Source of the DNA: Methanosarcinales archaeon
GTDB lineage: Archaea > Halobacteriota > Methanosarcinia > Methanosarcinales > Methanocomedenaceae
Assembly: GCA_013330355.1 (NCBI GenBank)
Contig: DUIM01000117.1
Span: forward strand, 1 to 14,325
Length of the DNA stretch: 14,325 nucleotides
Reading direction: 5' to 3'
Shown: piece after piece, positions 1 to 6,253 of the stretch
Layout of the letters: every line of letters begins with the position of its first letter
How positions within the stretch are numbered: position 1 is the stretch's first letter
Translations under genes and position numbers: made by a program
Notes under the pieces: generated by a model
Database searches by the model: none
Seen by the model: the letters and a program-made list of their open reading frames with translations, nothing else
Told to the model about the DNA's origin: nothing

Positions 1-548
1 AAGAAGTTCAAGAGCAGCTCATCCCCTTTCTCAGTATGGCTTACCTCGGGGTGCCACTGCACACCAAACAGTGGCCTCGTCTTGTGCCGCATAGCCTCTA
101 TCTCGCACACATCGCTGCGGGCCAGCTGCACGAAGTCAGGCGGCAGGCCTGTGACCTCATCGGCATGGGACGCCCATACACTGGTGCTGGATCCAAGCTC
201 TTTCAATATCTCATCCTCGTCCAGTATATCCACCTTAACGGCAGCATACCCACCCTTGTGTCCTGTGGCAATATCGCCGCCGTAGGCCCTTGCTATCAAC
301 TGGTGACCCAGGCAGATGCCAAGTATGGGCAGGTCAAGTTCCTGCACCATCTCTCCAGCCCGGCCTATACGGTCTATGCTAGGCCCGCCGCTGATGATAA
401 GGCCGTCGGGTTCCATTGCAAGTATTTCTTCATTGCTAAGGGTATTGGCAATAATGCCGCTCTCTTCATCCAGGTCGCGCACTGCCCTGTGGATGAGGTG
501 GCAGAACTGGCCGTAGTTGTTTACTACAAGGATTTTCAGGTCACTCAT
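1..548 (-). CDS. guaAA: GMP synthase, glutamine amidotransferase subunit A (partial)
   Basis: This subunit hydrolyses glutamine and passes ammonia to a separate ATP-pyrophosphatase subunit, which converts XMP to GMP in the cytosol; archaea usually encode the two halves as separate genes. The reading begins [17 protein letters not shown] and shows a class I amidotransferase: oxyanion loop SGGP at about residues 53-56, nucleophile elbow GICLGHQ with Cys79, and WHPE with His166 and Glu168 completing the triad. All catalytic residues are present. The window edge removes the C-terminus after 182 full codons; since family members are near 190 residues, only a few residues should be missing. The ATG at 548 is chosen because homologues begin at this point. 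No clear Shine-Dalgarno precedes it, but an inverted repeat lies just upstream. The partner guaAB gene is not in view. Identification is firm. Confidence 0.95.
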   Translation of the reverse strand, partial: MSDLKILVVNNYGQFCHLIHRAVRDLDEESGIIANTLSNEEILAMEPDGLIISGGPSIDRIGRAGEMVQELDLPILGICLGHQLIARAYGGDIATGHKGGYAAVKVDILDEDEILKELGSSTSVWASHADEVTGLPPDFVQLARSDVCEIEAMRHKTRPLFGVQWHPEVSHTEKGDELLLNF

Positions 549-561
549 AATTGTAACAAAG

Positions 562-580
562 TTATCAGGTTAACTGATAA
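562..580. promoter_or_regulatory. Operator-like inverted repeat upstream of guaAA
   Basis: Perfect 7-bp arms TTATCAG and CTGATAA flank a 5-nt centre, 14 bases upstream of the guaAA start codon. The surrounding DNA is AT-rich and contains TATA-like stretches on the minus strand (around 577-590 and 609-616), so the repeat lies either over the core promoter or just after the transcription start. That position suits a repressor site or a short leader hairpin. The symmetry is seen directly; a regulatory role is inferred. Confidence 0.4.
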
Positions 581-627
581 ATCTATCTTTTACCAGAAAT
601 GATAATTTTTAAAAACACTTTAACTGC

Positions 628-1215
628 TCAATCAATCAACAACAATCCGAAGAAAGTTATCTGCTCTTGATATGATGTGCGAACTTCTAATTCATATCCT
701 GCCGCCCTCACGGTCTTGAACACATCTATTCCACATGCTTCCATAGATGGTCTTGCTTTTTCCTGATGCCGACAGAATCGCTTAGCTGCGTGGTCTAAAG
801 TAAAACCCTCTTTCTCTGGCAGGCAATCACGGCAAAAAGAGCAAGGTAGTGCAGCCATTGCAAACGCTTTGTAATAGCCTGCAAGGAAAGCATGCCTTTC
901 TAATTCAAACATCGTATTATGTATTGTTAATATCGCATCCCAAAGGTAATGATGGAGATGCGAGGGCGCTACCTTCAAATTCGGCCCTACATTATTAAAT
1001 CGTGTGATAAGCGCTTGTTCATAGCATTTTATTAATTTTCTTGTCTCTTCTGGTCCTGGTGCATAAGGCGGACATGTCAAGTGCTTCCCAAATGCTTTAC
1101 ATCCATATTCACATTTCCAGCGCACCCACTCGGCTACTTCTATCTCTTTAACGGGAATAAGTTTAAAATCATCATGTATTCCTTCTAATTCCTGCATTAG
1201 TGTATCAAATTTCAT
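628..1215 (-). CDS. DUF2284 family cysteine-rich, predicted metal-binding protein
   Basis: This 195-residue cytosolic protein matches the DUF2284 family, whose biochemical role is not established. Its N-terminal half carries the family signature WKCEYGCKAFGKHLTCPPY (Cys35, Cys39, Cys48), and a second cluster CSFCRDC (Cys125, 128, 131) is followed by Cys148 and Cys161. The spacing suggests binding of an iron-sulfur cluster or zinc, which is an inference from cysteine pattern. There is no signal peptide or membrane segment. A good Shine-Dalgarno (GGGAGGAT) stands before the ATG at 1215 and fixes the start. The gene is monocistronic as far as visible, with guaAA downstream after 79 bases and serA divergent. 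By eye its third codon positions are richer in A and T than those of serA or guaAA, which could reflect horizontal acquisition. The family call is solid and the function unknown. Confidence 0.82.
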   Translation of the reverse strand: MKFDTLMQELEGIHDDFKLIPVKEIEVAEWVRWKCEYGCKAFGKHLTCPPYAPGPEETRKLIKCYEQALITRFNNVGPNLKVAPSHLHHYLWDAILTIHNTMFELERHAFLAGYYKAFAMAALPCSFCRDCLPEKEGFTLDHAAKRFCRHQEKARPSMEACGIDVFKTVRAAGYELEVRTSYQEQITFFGLLLID

Positions 1216-1280
1216 TTTTTCAATCCTCCCTATTTGTTTCCGGTTTTTGATTCTTTATGATTTGCCGCATAAATATTATT

Positions 1281-1302
1281 TACTTAATACTAATACTTAA
1301 TA
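1281..1302. promoter_or_regulatory. Direct repeat in the DUF2284/serA divergent region
   Basis: TACTTAATA occurs at 1281-1289 and again at 1294-1302, a spacing of 13 bases from start to start. It lies in the 245-base AT-rich region between the divergent DUF2284 gene and serA. On the minus strand, TATA-like stretches overlap it, so it may be part of the DUF2284 promoter or an operator. A separate TATA-like element, TTATAATA at 1397-1404, is suitably placed for serA. Confidence 0.3.
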
Positions 1303-1460
1303 TTATAAAAAAATCTACAATCCTGAAAACGAGGATATGGAAATAATTGATGAATTTTTGAAGGTCTGGTAAACCTTTTCTAACGAAACAATGAAGTTAT
1401 AATACTCATATTACTTTCCAGATTCAGAGTAGAATGCCGATAATTAATGGAGGATATAAT

Positions 1461-3032
1461 ATGAAGGTTCTGGTTAGCGATTCATTATCTGAAAAGGGTA
1501 TAGAGATTCTGGAAAAAGGAGCAGAGGTCGATGTAAGAACGGGCATGAGCCCGGAAGAATTGAAGGCATGTATAGGTGAATACGATGCCCTGGTGGTCAG
1601 GAGCCAGACCCAGGTGACCGAAGAAGTCATCGGGGCTGCTGAAAACCTTAAGATCATAGGCAGGGCCGGCGTGGGTGTGGATAATATCGATGTTGAAGCT
1701 GCCACCCAGCGGGGTATCATTGTGATCAACGCCCCACAAGGCAATATGATCTCTGCTGCCGAGCACACCATAGCCATGATGATGGCCATATCCAGGAACA
1801 TCCCACAGGCAAACCAGTCTATGAAAGCAGGAAAATGGGACCGTAAACTTTTCATGGGTGTTGAAGTAAGGGGCAAGACCCTGGGTGTGGTCGGACTTGG
1901 ACGGATAGGTGCAGAAGTGGCCAAGCGTGCACAGGGAATGGAGATGAACATCCTGGCCTATGATCCGTTCATCAGTGAAGAACGAGCAGCTGACCTGGGT
2001 GTCAAGCTTACCACTGTAGAGGATATTGTGTTAAATGCCAATTACATCACTGTGCATACACCCCTTACAAAGGACACCAGGAACCTCATCGACAGGGAAG
2101 AATTCGAAAAAGCCAGACCCGGGGTCAGGATCATAAATTGCGCCCGCGGCGGGATAATCAATGAAAAAGCCCTGGCAGAGGCCGTGGCTAGTGGTAAAGT
2201 GGCAGGTGCTGCCATTGATGTTTATACCAGCGAGCCGCCAACCGATTCACCGTTGCTGGAACAGGATAATATTATACTCACGCCACATCTGGGAGCATCC
2301 ACAAAAGAAGCCCAGGTAAATGTGGCTGTAGACGTGGCCGAGCAGATCATCAACTTTAACCAGGGGCTGCCTGTAAAAAACGCCATCAATATGCCATATG
2401 TGAAACAGGAGATCATGAATGTGCTGCAGCCCTACCTGCCTCTGGCAGAAAAGATAGGTAAACTTGCCGCCCAGCTCATGGAAGAAAAATATGAGAGGAT
2501 AGAAGTATCATACAGCGGTGAGATCGCTGAATGGGATACAGGACCCGTAACCGTAGCCGCCCTTAAGGGGCTGCTTGAGTTCGCCATGGGGTCATCCGTG
2601 AACTATGTCAATGCTCCTGTCATTGCCAAAGAGCGTAAGATAAAAGTGGTAGAGAGCAAGTCAAAGACCACGGAGAGCTACTCCAACCTGATCATGTTGA
2701 ATATTTTCAATAATGGAAAGGTAAAGACCGTTGGAGGCACCATGGTAGGTACCAATCCCAGGATCGTCCAGATCGATGAGTTCAGCATTGATGTGCTGCC
2801 TTTAGGGCACATGATTATCGCCCTCCATGAGGACCATCCGAACATCATCGGACCATGCTGCATAGTACTGGGCAATCATGATATCAATATTGCAGGCATG
2901 CAGGTCGGCCGTATAAAAGCAGGCGGGACAGCCATTATGGCACTCAACGTGGATTCAGAGGTGAATGAGGAGATATTAAACGAGATAAGGGCTGTGAAAG
3001 GTATACTGAATGCGAAGATGGTATATCTTTAG
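1461..3032 (+). CDS. serA: D-3-phosphoglycerate dehydrogenase
   Basis: SerA oxidises 3-phosphoglycerate to 3-phosphohydroxypyruvate with NAD, the first step of the phosphorylated serine pathway in the cytosol. The 523-residue protein has the length of the long, four-domain form. Residues 1-95 and 290-315 form the substrate domain and about 96-289 the nucleotide-binding domain, with VVGLGRIG (143-150) and Asp168 after the second strand. Catalytic residues appear as Arg229 in NCARGG, Glu258 in SEPP and His276 in TPHLGAS. About 316-445 is the intervening (ASB) domain, and 449-523 a C-terminal ACT domain that in relatives senses serine. I chose the ATG at 1461 rather than an in-frame ATG at 1434 because GGAGG at 1449-1453 sits 7 bases before it and homologues start MKVLVSD. 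It appears to be transcribed alone. The identification is secure. Confidence 0.96.
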   Translation: MKVLVSDSLSEKGIEILEKGAEVDVRTGMSPEELKACIGEYDALVVRSQTQVTEEVIGAAENLKIIGRAGVGVDNIDVEAATQRGIIVINAPQGNMISAAEHTIAMMMAISRNIPQANQSMKAGKWDRKLFMGVEVRGKTLGVVGLGRIGAEVAKRAQGMEMNILAYDPFISEERAADLGVKLTTVEDIVLNANYITVHTPLTKDTRNLIDREEFEKARPGVRIINCARGGIINEKALAEAVASGKVAGAAIDVYTSEPPTDSPLLEQDNIILTPHLGASTKEAQVNVAVDVAEQIINFNQGLPVKNAINMPYVKQEIMNVLQPYLPLAEKIGKLAAQLMEEKYERIEVSYSGEIAEWDTGPVTVAALKGLLEFAMGSSVNYVNAPVIAKERKIKVVESKSKTTESYSNLIMLNIFNNGKVKTVGGTMVGTNPRIVQIDEFSIDVLPLGHMIIALHEDHPNIIGPCCIVLGNHDINIAGMQVGRIKAGGTAIMALNVDSEVNEEILNEIRAVKGILNAKMVYL

Positions 3033-3063
3033 ATAGTTCTTCCTGTGCTGCAGCCTGGTAATG

Positions 3064-3104
3064 CCAATTTAAACCAAATCATTTGCCTGCCTGGTATAAA
3101 TTGG
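3064..3104 (+). terminator. Inverted repeat downstream of serA
   Basis: CCAATTTAAACC (3064-3075) and GGTATAAATTGG (3093-3104) pair over 12 positions with one mismatch around a 17-base loop, starting 31 bases after the serA stop. There is no long T-run directly after it, so it may be an mRNA 3'-end structure or a regulatory site for the following gene rather than a true terminator. Confidence 0.3.
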
Positions 3105-3162
3105 TTTACTGTTATTAACAATCAATAATTATAAGTAGTTGAATCCTATACTCTTACATATT

Positions 3163-3444
3163 ATGAAAGTAGTATTCCGTATAATCGGTTCGGAAGAAGA
3201 TATGGCCAGCTTGGAGCCTGATGAAGAATACATCCACTTCTGTTTCAGACCATCAGAAAAAGAGATATTCAATGTGGTACATACCTGCCCTGAAATTAAA
3301 ATGATCCAGCTTCCCGTTTCTTATTTCAATACATTATCAAATACAACTAAAACATTAATGTCAATGAAAAATATTGAAATAAGGGTCGGCAATGTGTGGG
3401 GGCACAGGACTGATATTGATACACATAAGACCTTGGATGTTTAG
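3163..3444 (+). CDS. DUF1699-like small protein of unknown function
   Basis: A 93-residue soluble protein beginning MKVVFRIIGSEEDMASLEP. From memory it resembles the DUF1699 family of Methanosarcina-type archaea, which shares a HLAFRPS-like segment (here HFCFRPSEKEIF), a TCPEIKMIQLP segment and a VWGHRTDI motif near the C-terminus. No catalytic or metal-binding pattern is obvious and no function is known to me. An upstream TTG at 3139 would lengthen it by 8 residues, but ATG at 3163 fits the family start better. There is no Shine-Dalgarno; a TATA-like ATTATAA at about 3128-3134 lies near 30 bases upstream, so the message is probably leaderless with its own promoter. It runs towards the convergent methyltransferase gene. 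The coding call is good and the family call moderate. Confidence 0.75.
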   Translation: MKVVFRIIGSEEDMASLEPDEEYIHFCFRPSEKEIFNVVHTCPEIKMIQLPVSYFNTLSNTTKTLMSMKNIEIRVGNVWGHRTDIDTHKTLDV

Positions 3445-3459
3445 GATGCCAGGCATGCA

Positions 3460-3476
3460 GATTTTATAATAAAATC
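3460..3476. terminator. AT-rich palindrome between convergent genes
   Basis: GATTTTAT and ATAAAATC form perfect 8-bp arms around a single central base. The element fills the short gap between the convergent DUF1699-like gene and the HemK2-type gene and carries T-rich stretches on both strands. This suits a bidirectional transcription end; termination itself is inferred. Confidence 0.4.
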
Positions 3477-3497
3477 AGATCATACGTCTAGTTTTAT

Positions 3498-4076
3498 CTA
3501 TTTACTTCCTTTTAGTACAACCAGTTGTTCAAAAAAGTGCCTGGACTCTGACACAGTTTCCGTAGCCAGTCCGGCATCCTGCATCAATCTGCTAACCTCA
3601 CTGACACCTGTAAGTGATGAAACCAGCAGGAGCACCCGCCCGCCCGGGGGTAGAAAATCACCAATTCCTTCAAGAAAACGTGCAATGGTCCTCCTCCCGT
3701 CAGGCCCACCGTCAAGCATCAGGTCATCCCACCCACCCAGGCGCTCGTTTTTTGATGTAGGCAGGTAGGGCGGGTTGAACACTATCAGGTCAAAGGTGCC
3801 AATTAACCCTGAATACAGGTCAGTCCTGACAACAGGTACCCCGTTACCTGCTGCACATTCTACAGCATGGGGATTAAGGTCAGTGGCAACAACACTTGAA
3901 GCAATATTGCTGGCAAAGACAGATACTATCCCTGAACCGCACCCCACTTCAAGAACACGGTCACCATTTTGAATATTTTCAAGTAATGCATCAACCAGCA
4001 GGAAACTGTCTTCTGCCGGTTCATAGACATGGGGCACCAGTTGTATGGTCTTATCCCTGTAAGTTATCGAAGTCAT
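3498..4076 (-). CDS. HemK2/Mtq2-type protein methyltransferase (probable release factor glutamine N5-methyltransferase)
   Basis: This 192-residue class I SAM-dependent methyltransferase belongs to the HemK2/Mtq2 group, whose eukaryotic members methylate the GGQ glutamine of translation release factor eRF1 together with the zinc protein Trm112. The N-terminal VYEPAEDSF (17-25) is typical of this short form, which lacks the long N-terminal domain of bacterial PrmC. Motif I is VLEVGCGSG (41-49), the acidic SAM ligand is probably Asp66, and the substrate motif is NPPY (101-104). The probable substrate here is aRF1 Gln, by homology. The ATG at 4076 overlaps the rsmA stop as ATGA, implying translational coupling. 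A Trm112-like partner is not in the window. Other N-methylation substrates, as reported for the human enzyme, are possible. The family assignment is strong and the substrate inferred. Confidence 0.88.
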   Translation of the reverse strand: MTSITYRDKTIQLVPHVYEPAEDSFLLVDALLENIQNGDRVLEVGCGSGIVSVFASNIASSVVATDLNPHAVECAAGNGVPVVRTDLYSGLIGTFDLIVFNPPYLPTSKNERLGGWDDLMLDGGPDGRRTIARFLEGIGDFLPPGGRVLLLVSSLTGVSEVSRLMQDAGLATETVSESRHFFEQLVVLKGSK

Positions 4077-4834
4077 ATGCCTGCCCGAATCCTGTTTGCC
4101 AGTGCGGCCAGTTCTTCAGGTGTCAGGGATTCGGGGCGCATTTCCAGTATCCCTTTATCGACCTTGTCAAGGTTTTCTGGTGCGATACCCAGCATTGGTG
4201 CTGCCAAGCGTAAGGATTTTCTCAACATCTTCCTGCGCTGCCCGAATACGGCCTTCAGGAACTTTTCGAAAAAACCAATATTATTGACATGGTACGGCGG
4301 TTCCCTTGGTGTGAGTACCAATATTGCAGACCTGACAGCAGGCCGGGGTTTGAAAGCAGAAGCTGGTACCGTTTCCAGCAGTTCGATCCTGGCAAAGTAC
4401 TGGGCCATAACAGAAAGCCGGCTATAGTCGGGGGTGCCGGGTGAAGCAATCATGCGGTTTGCAAATTCAAGCTGGTACATAAGGACTGCAAGATCAAAGG
4501 AATGCCGCAGTAGCCTGAATGTGATCTTTGATGATATCTGGTAGGGAAGGTTTGCAACCACTTTATTAAAACCGGGCAGCGGGATTTCCAGTGCATCTCC
4601 CTGCAACACCGTAACATTGGAATCCCTGGTAATATGTGTAAGTCCAACAGCCAGTTGCCGGTCAAGTTCGATGACTATGACCTTGCCTGCCGCCTCCTTA
4701 AGCTTTAATGTCAGGTTGCCTGTTCCACCGCCGATCTCAAGTACGGTATCGGCTTTGGTTAATCCGGCATATCCGATAATCCTGTTAAGAACCCTTTGGT
4801 CAATAAGAAAATGCTGTCCATGTTTTGGCTTCAT
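4073..4834 (-). CDS. rsmA: 16S rRNA dimethyladenosine transferase
   Basis: RsmA (KsgA/Dim1) dimethylates two adjacent adenosines in the 3'-terminal hairpin of 16S rRNA during late small-subunit assembly. The 253-residue product has the full set of motifs: QHFLID (7-12), SAM loop VLEIGGGTGN (31-40), acidic ribose ligand in ELD (56-58), GDA (79-81), catalytic NLPY (95-98), and the FKPRPAV element (161-167) before a small helical C-terminal domain that includes the basic GQRRKMLRKSL stretch (199-208). Its length fits archaeal members. The start ATG at 4834 overlaps the DUF655 stop (ATGA), and its own stop overlaps the next methyltransferase, so three genes are translated in a coupled chain. The identification is secure. 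Confidence 0.96.
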   Translation of the reverse strand: MKPKHGQHFLIDQRVLNRIIGYAGLTKADTVLEIGGGTGNLTLKLKEAAGKVIVIELDRQLAVGLTHITRDSNVTVLQGDALEIPLPGFNKVVANLPYQISSKITFRLLRHSFDLAVLMYQLEFANRMIASPGTPDYSRLSVMAQYFARIELLETVPASAFKPRPAVRSAILVLTPREPPYHVNNIGFFEKFLKAVFGQRRKMLRKSLRLAAPMLGIAPENLDKVDKGILEMRPESLTPEELAALANRIRAGI

Positions 4835-5424
4835 TTATGGTGGCGGTTTTTGGCAGGCGTTGTAAAAAGGCGGTATTTGATATTCTCATCCTTCAACTCA
4901 TCGATGATCCTGTGGCATATTAATTTCTCTGGCGTATGAAGACCTTTAACCCGCTCGACAAGGTTATTGAAGTTCAGGAATTTTCCTTTTTTATGTTCAT
5001 CTATGATCGCCCACATCAATTTCTTGCCGATACCGGGTAGGAGTTCGAGCATGTGAAGCCTGTTGGTAATGGGATATGCATCATTGAAGAAATCCACATA
5101 TTTTGACTCATTCTCAAGTATGATATTTTCCAGTATGAATGGAAGTTCCATCTGTGAACCGTGTGTGAGTTGATCATAAGTGATTCTGCGTTTGACATGA
5201 TCGATCACATTCCGGTCCCCTTCGCCAATATATACTCTATCCTGCGTCTGGGAAACAATGTCATCTTTTAACATCAATTCCATCAGTACGAAATGGGATT
5301 CACCTACAGCCTGCACAAGTGGTTTTTTTTGGTACACAGGCCTTTTATCTTCCGGACTTCCATATGGTAAAAAGTCCAATACCAATCCCCACTCTTCCTT
5401 TTGAGGTTTTTTCCCAGTTACCAT
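4831..5424 (-). CDS. DUF655 family protein with helix-hairpin-helix motif
   Basis: This 197-residue soluble archaeal protein of the DUF655 family begins MVTGKKPQKEEWGLVLDFLPYG. The first hundred residues look beta-rich and include EEWGLVLDFLPYG and VYIGEGDR, suggesting an OB-like, nucleic-acid-binding fold. Residues about 127-148 (ELLPGIGKKLMWAIIDE) form a clear helix-hairpin-helix element, which usually contacts nucleic acid backbone non-specifically. The function is not established; its place directly before rsmA, with a 4-nt overlap, suggests a role in ribosomal RNA handling or translation. An upstream in-frame ATG at 5463 would add 13 residues; I prefer 5424 because relatives start shortly before the KEE-W segment, although the ribosome binding site there (GAGTGG) is weak. 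A probable internal promoter lies at 5502-5509. Confidence 0.85.
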   Translation of the reverse strand: MVTGKKPQKEEWGLVLDFLPYGSPEDKRPVYQKKPLVQAVGESHFVLMELMLKDDIVSQTQDRVYIGEGDRNVIDHVKRRITYDQLTHGSQMELPFILENIILENESKYVDFFNDAYPITNRLHMLELLPGIGKKLMWAIIDEHKKGKFLNFNNLVERVKGLHTPEKLICHRIIDELKDENIKYRLFTTPAKNRHHK

Positions 5425-5487
5425 AATTATCCACTCACAACCATAATTACCAAATATTTCCAAAATATCAAATAAAAAGCTCTATGC

Positions 5488-5536
5488 ATCCTTTTTTAAG
5501 GATTATATAATACCGATTACATATAAAGTTTTATAT
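5488..5536 (-). promoter_or_regulatory. Candidate promoter of the DUF655-rsmA-HemK2 genes
   Basis: In the 128-base gap between rpoF and DUF655, the minus strand reads TATATAAT at 5509-5502, a good archaeal TATA box that would start transcription near 5480. Two palindromes flank it: ATCCTT/AAGGAT (5488-5493 with 5498-5503), between TATA and expected start, and ATATAAA/TTTATAT (5521-5527 with 5530-5536), just upstream. The latter could equally mark the end of the rpoF message. The role is inferred from position. Confidence 0.45.
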
Positions 5537-5552
5537 TGTTAAAAGCCACATT

Positions 5553-5903
5553 TCAATATGCATCGGTAATAAGGTCAAGAATATTAGTGAGTTCTTCTTC
5601 ACTGAGGGTAAACCTCTCTTTTGCATATATTGAACGTACCTCATCAAAGGTGGATGGCATAATATCTGCTAACCGGTATGCAATTTCCAGTTTCATTTTT
5701 TCAAGTTCAAGTAATTTTTCCACCAACTCCCTGGATTTAGGACCATCTGTCTTGGAAAATAACTCGGCATGGTTTATAGCCCTTCTCAGTTCATATCCCA
5801 ATTCCATATCTTCTTCTACCCGTTTCTCTTTGATTTCGAGCAGGATTCCCTTTGCCTCTGCAAGGGTGATCATTTCCTCACTTATGACTTTTTTTACTAT
5901 CAT
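5553..5903 (-). CDS. rpoF: DNA-directed RNA polymerase subunit F (Rpo4)
   Basis: Rpo4 pairs with Rpo7 to form the stalk of archaeal RNA polymerase, which helps open-complex formation and binds the emerging transcript; it corresponds to eukaryotic Rpb4. The 116-residue sequence has the family landmarks: an N-terminal EEMITLAEAKGIL segment, a central helix with RRAINHAELFSK, and a C-terminal half EIAYRLADIMPSTFDEVRSIYAKE followed by LSEEELTNILDLI, the HRDC-like helical part. Length is normal. The ATG at 5903 has only a weak ribosome-binding match (AGGGT), 38 bases after the L21e gene, so the two are probably on one message. The order L21e, rpoF, DUF655, rsmA, HemK2 recurs in euryarchaea as I recall it, which supports the call. 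Confidence 0.95.
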   Translation of the reverse strand: MIVKKVISEEMITLAEAKGILLEIKEKRVEEDMELGYELRRAINHAELFSKTDGPKSRELVEKLLELEKMKLEIAYRLADIMPSTFDEVRSIYAKERFTLSEEELTNILDLITDAY

Positions 5904-5941
5904 AAATTATACCCTGGGTCCTAATTCCAATGATTTATAGT

Positions 5942-6232
5942 TCATTCCTGTGGACGCAGGTGCTCCGGATACAGGATGGCCTGCTTAATAGCATTCCCGT
6001 CCCTGACTGCTACAATATATGCCCGGCCACGTTGACCGATCACTTTTCCTGTCTTGCCATGGAACTTGGGATTTGCCATCCCCCTATGTACACTGGGATC
6101 CAGTTTAATGTGGACTGCCTGTCCTATCTCAAATTCCTGTATGGCACGAGATATGGGGCTGAGTCCTCTCTCTCGTGGGCTTTTCTTCAATTTATATCTG
6201 GTCTTCCTTCTCTCACCGTGTGATGTTGGCAA
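5942..6232 (-). CDS. rpl21e: Large subunit ribosomal protein eL21
   Basis: A 96-residue basic protein of the archaeal and eukaryotic large ribosomal subunit. It begins [20 protein letters not shown], as homologues do, continues through [26 protein letters not shown] and [19 protein letters not shown], an SH3-like barrel, and ends in [10 protein letters not shown]. The start is unusual: there is no ATG, and the reading begins at TTG (6230-6232), placed 8 bases after a perfect GGAGG (6241-6245). That spacing and the conserved N-terminus decide the start. The gene follows pus10 after 21 bases and precedes rpoF by 38, so these form one transcription unit. TTG may set expression level, though for a ribosomal protein that must be abundant this is notable. 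Confidence 0.96.
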   Translation of the reverse strand: MPTSHGERRKTRYKLKKSPRERGLSPISRAIQEFEIGQAVHIKLDPSVHRGMANPKFHGKTGKVIGQRGRAYIVAVRDGNAIKQAILYPEHLRPQE

Positions 6233-6253
6233 CGTTCAATCCTCCGATAAATA

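Noticed and set aside
36..602. Open frame of 188 codons on the plus strand
   Set aside because: It is antisense to guaAA, whose catalytic motifs are all present on the minus strand.
1434..1460. Upstream ATG for serA
   Set aside because: The GGAGG ribosome binding site falls inside this extension and points to the ATG at 1461.
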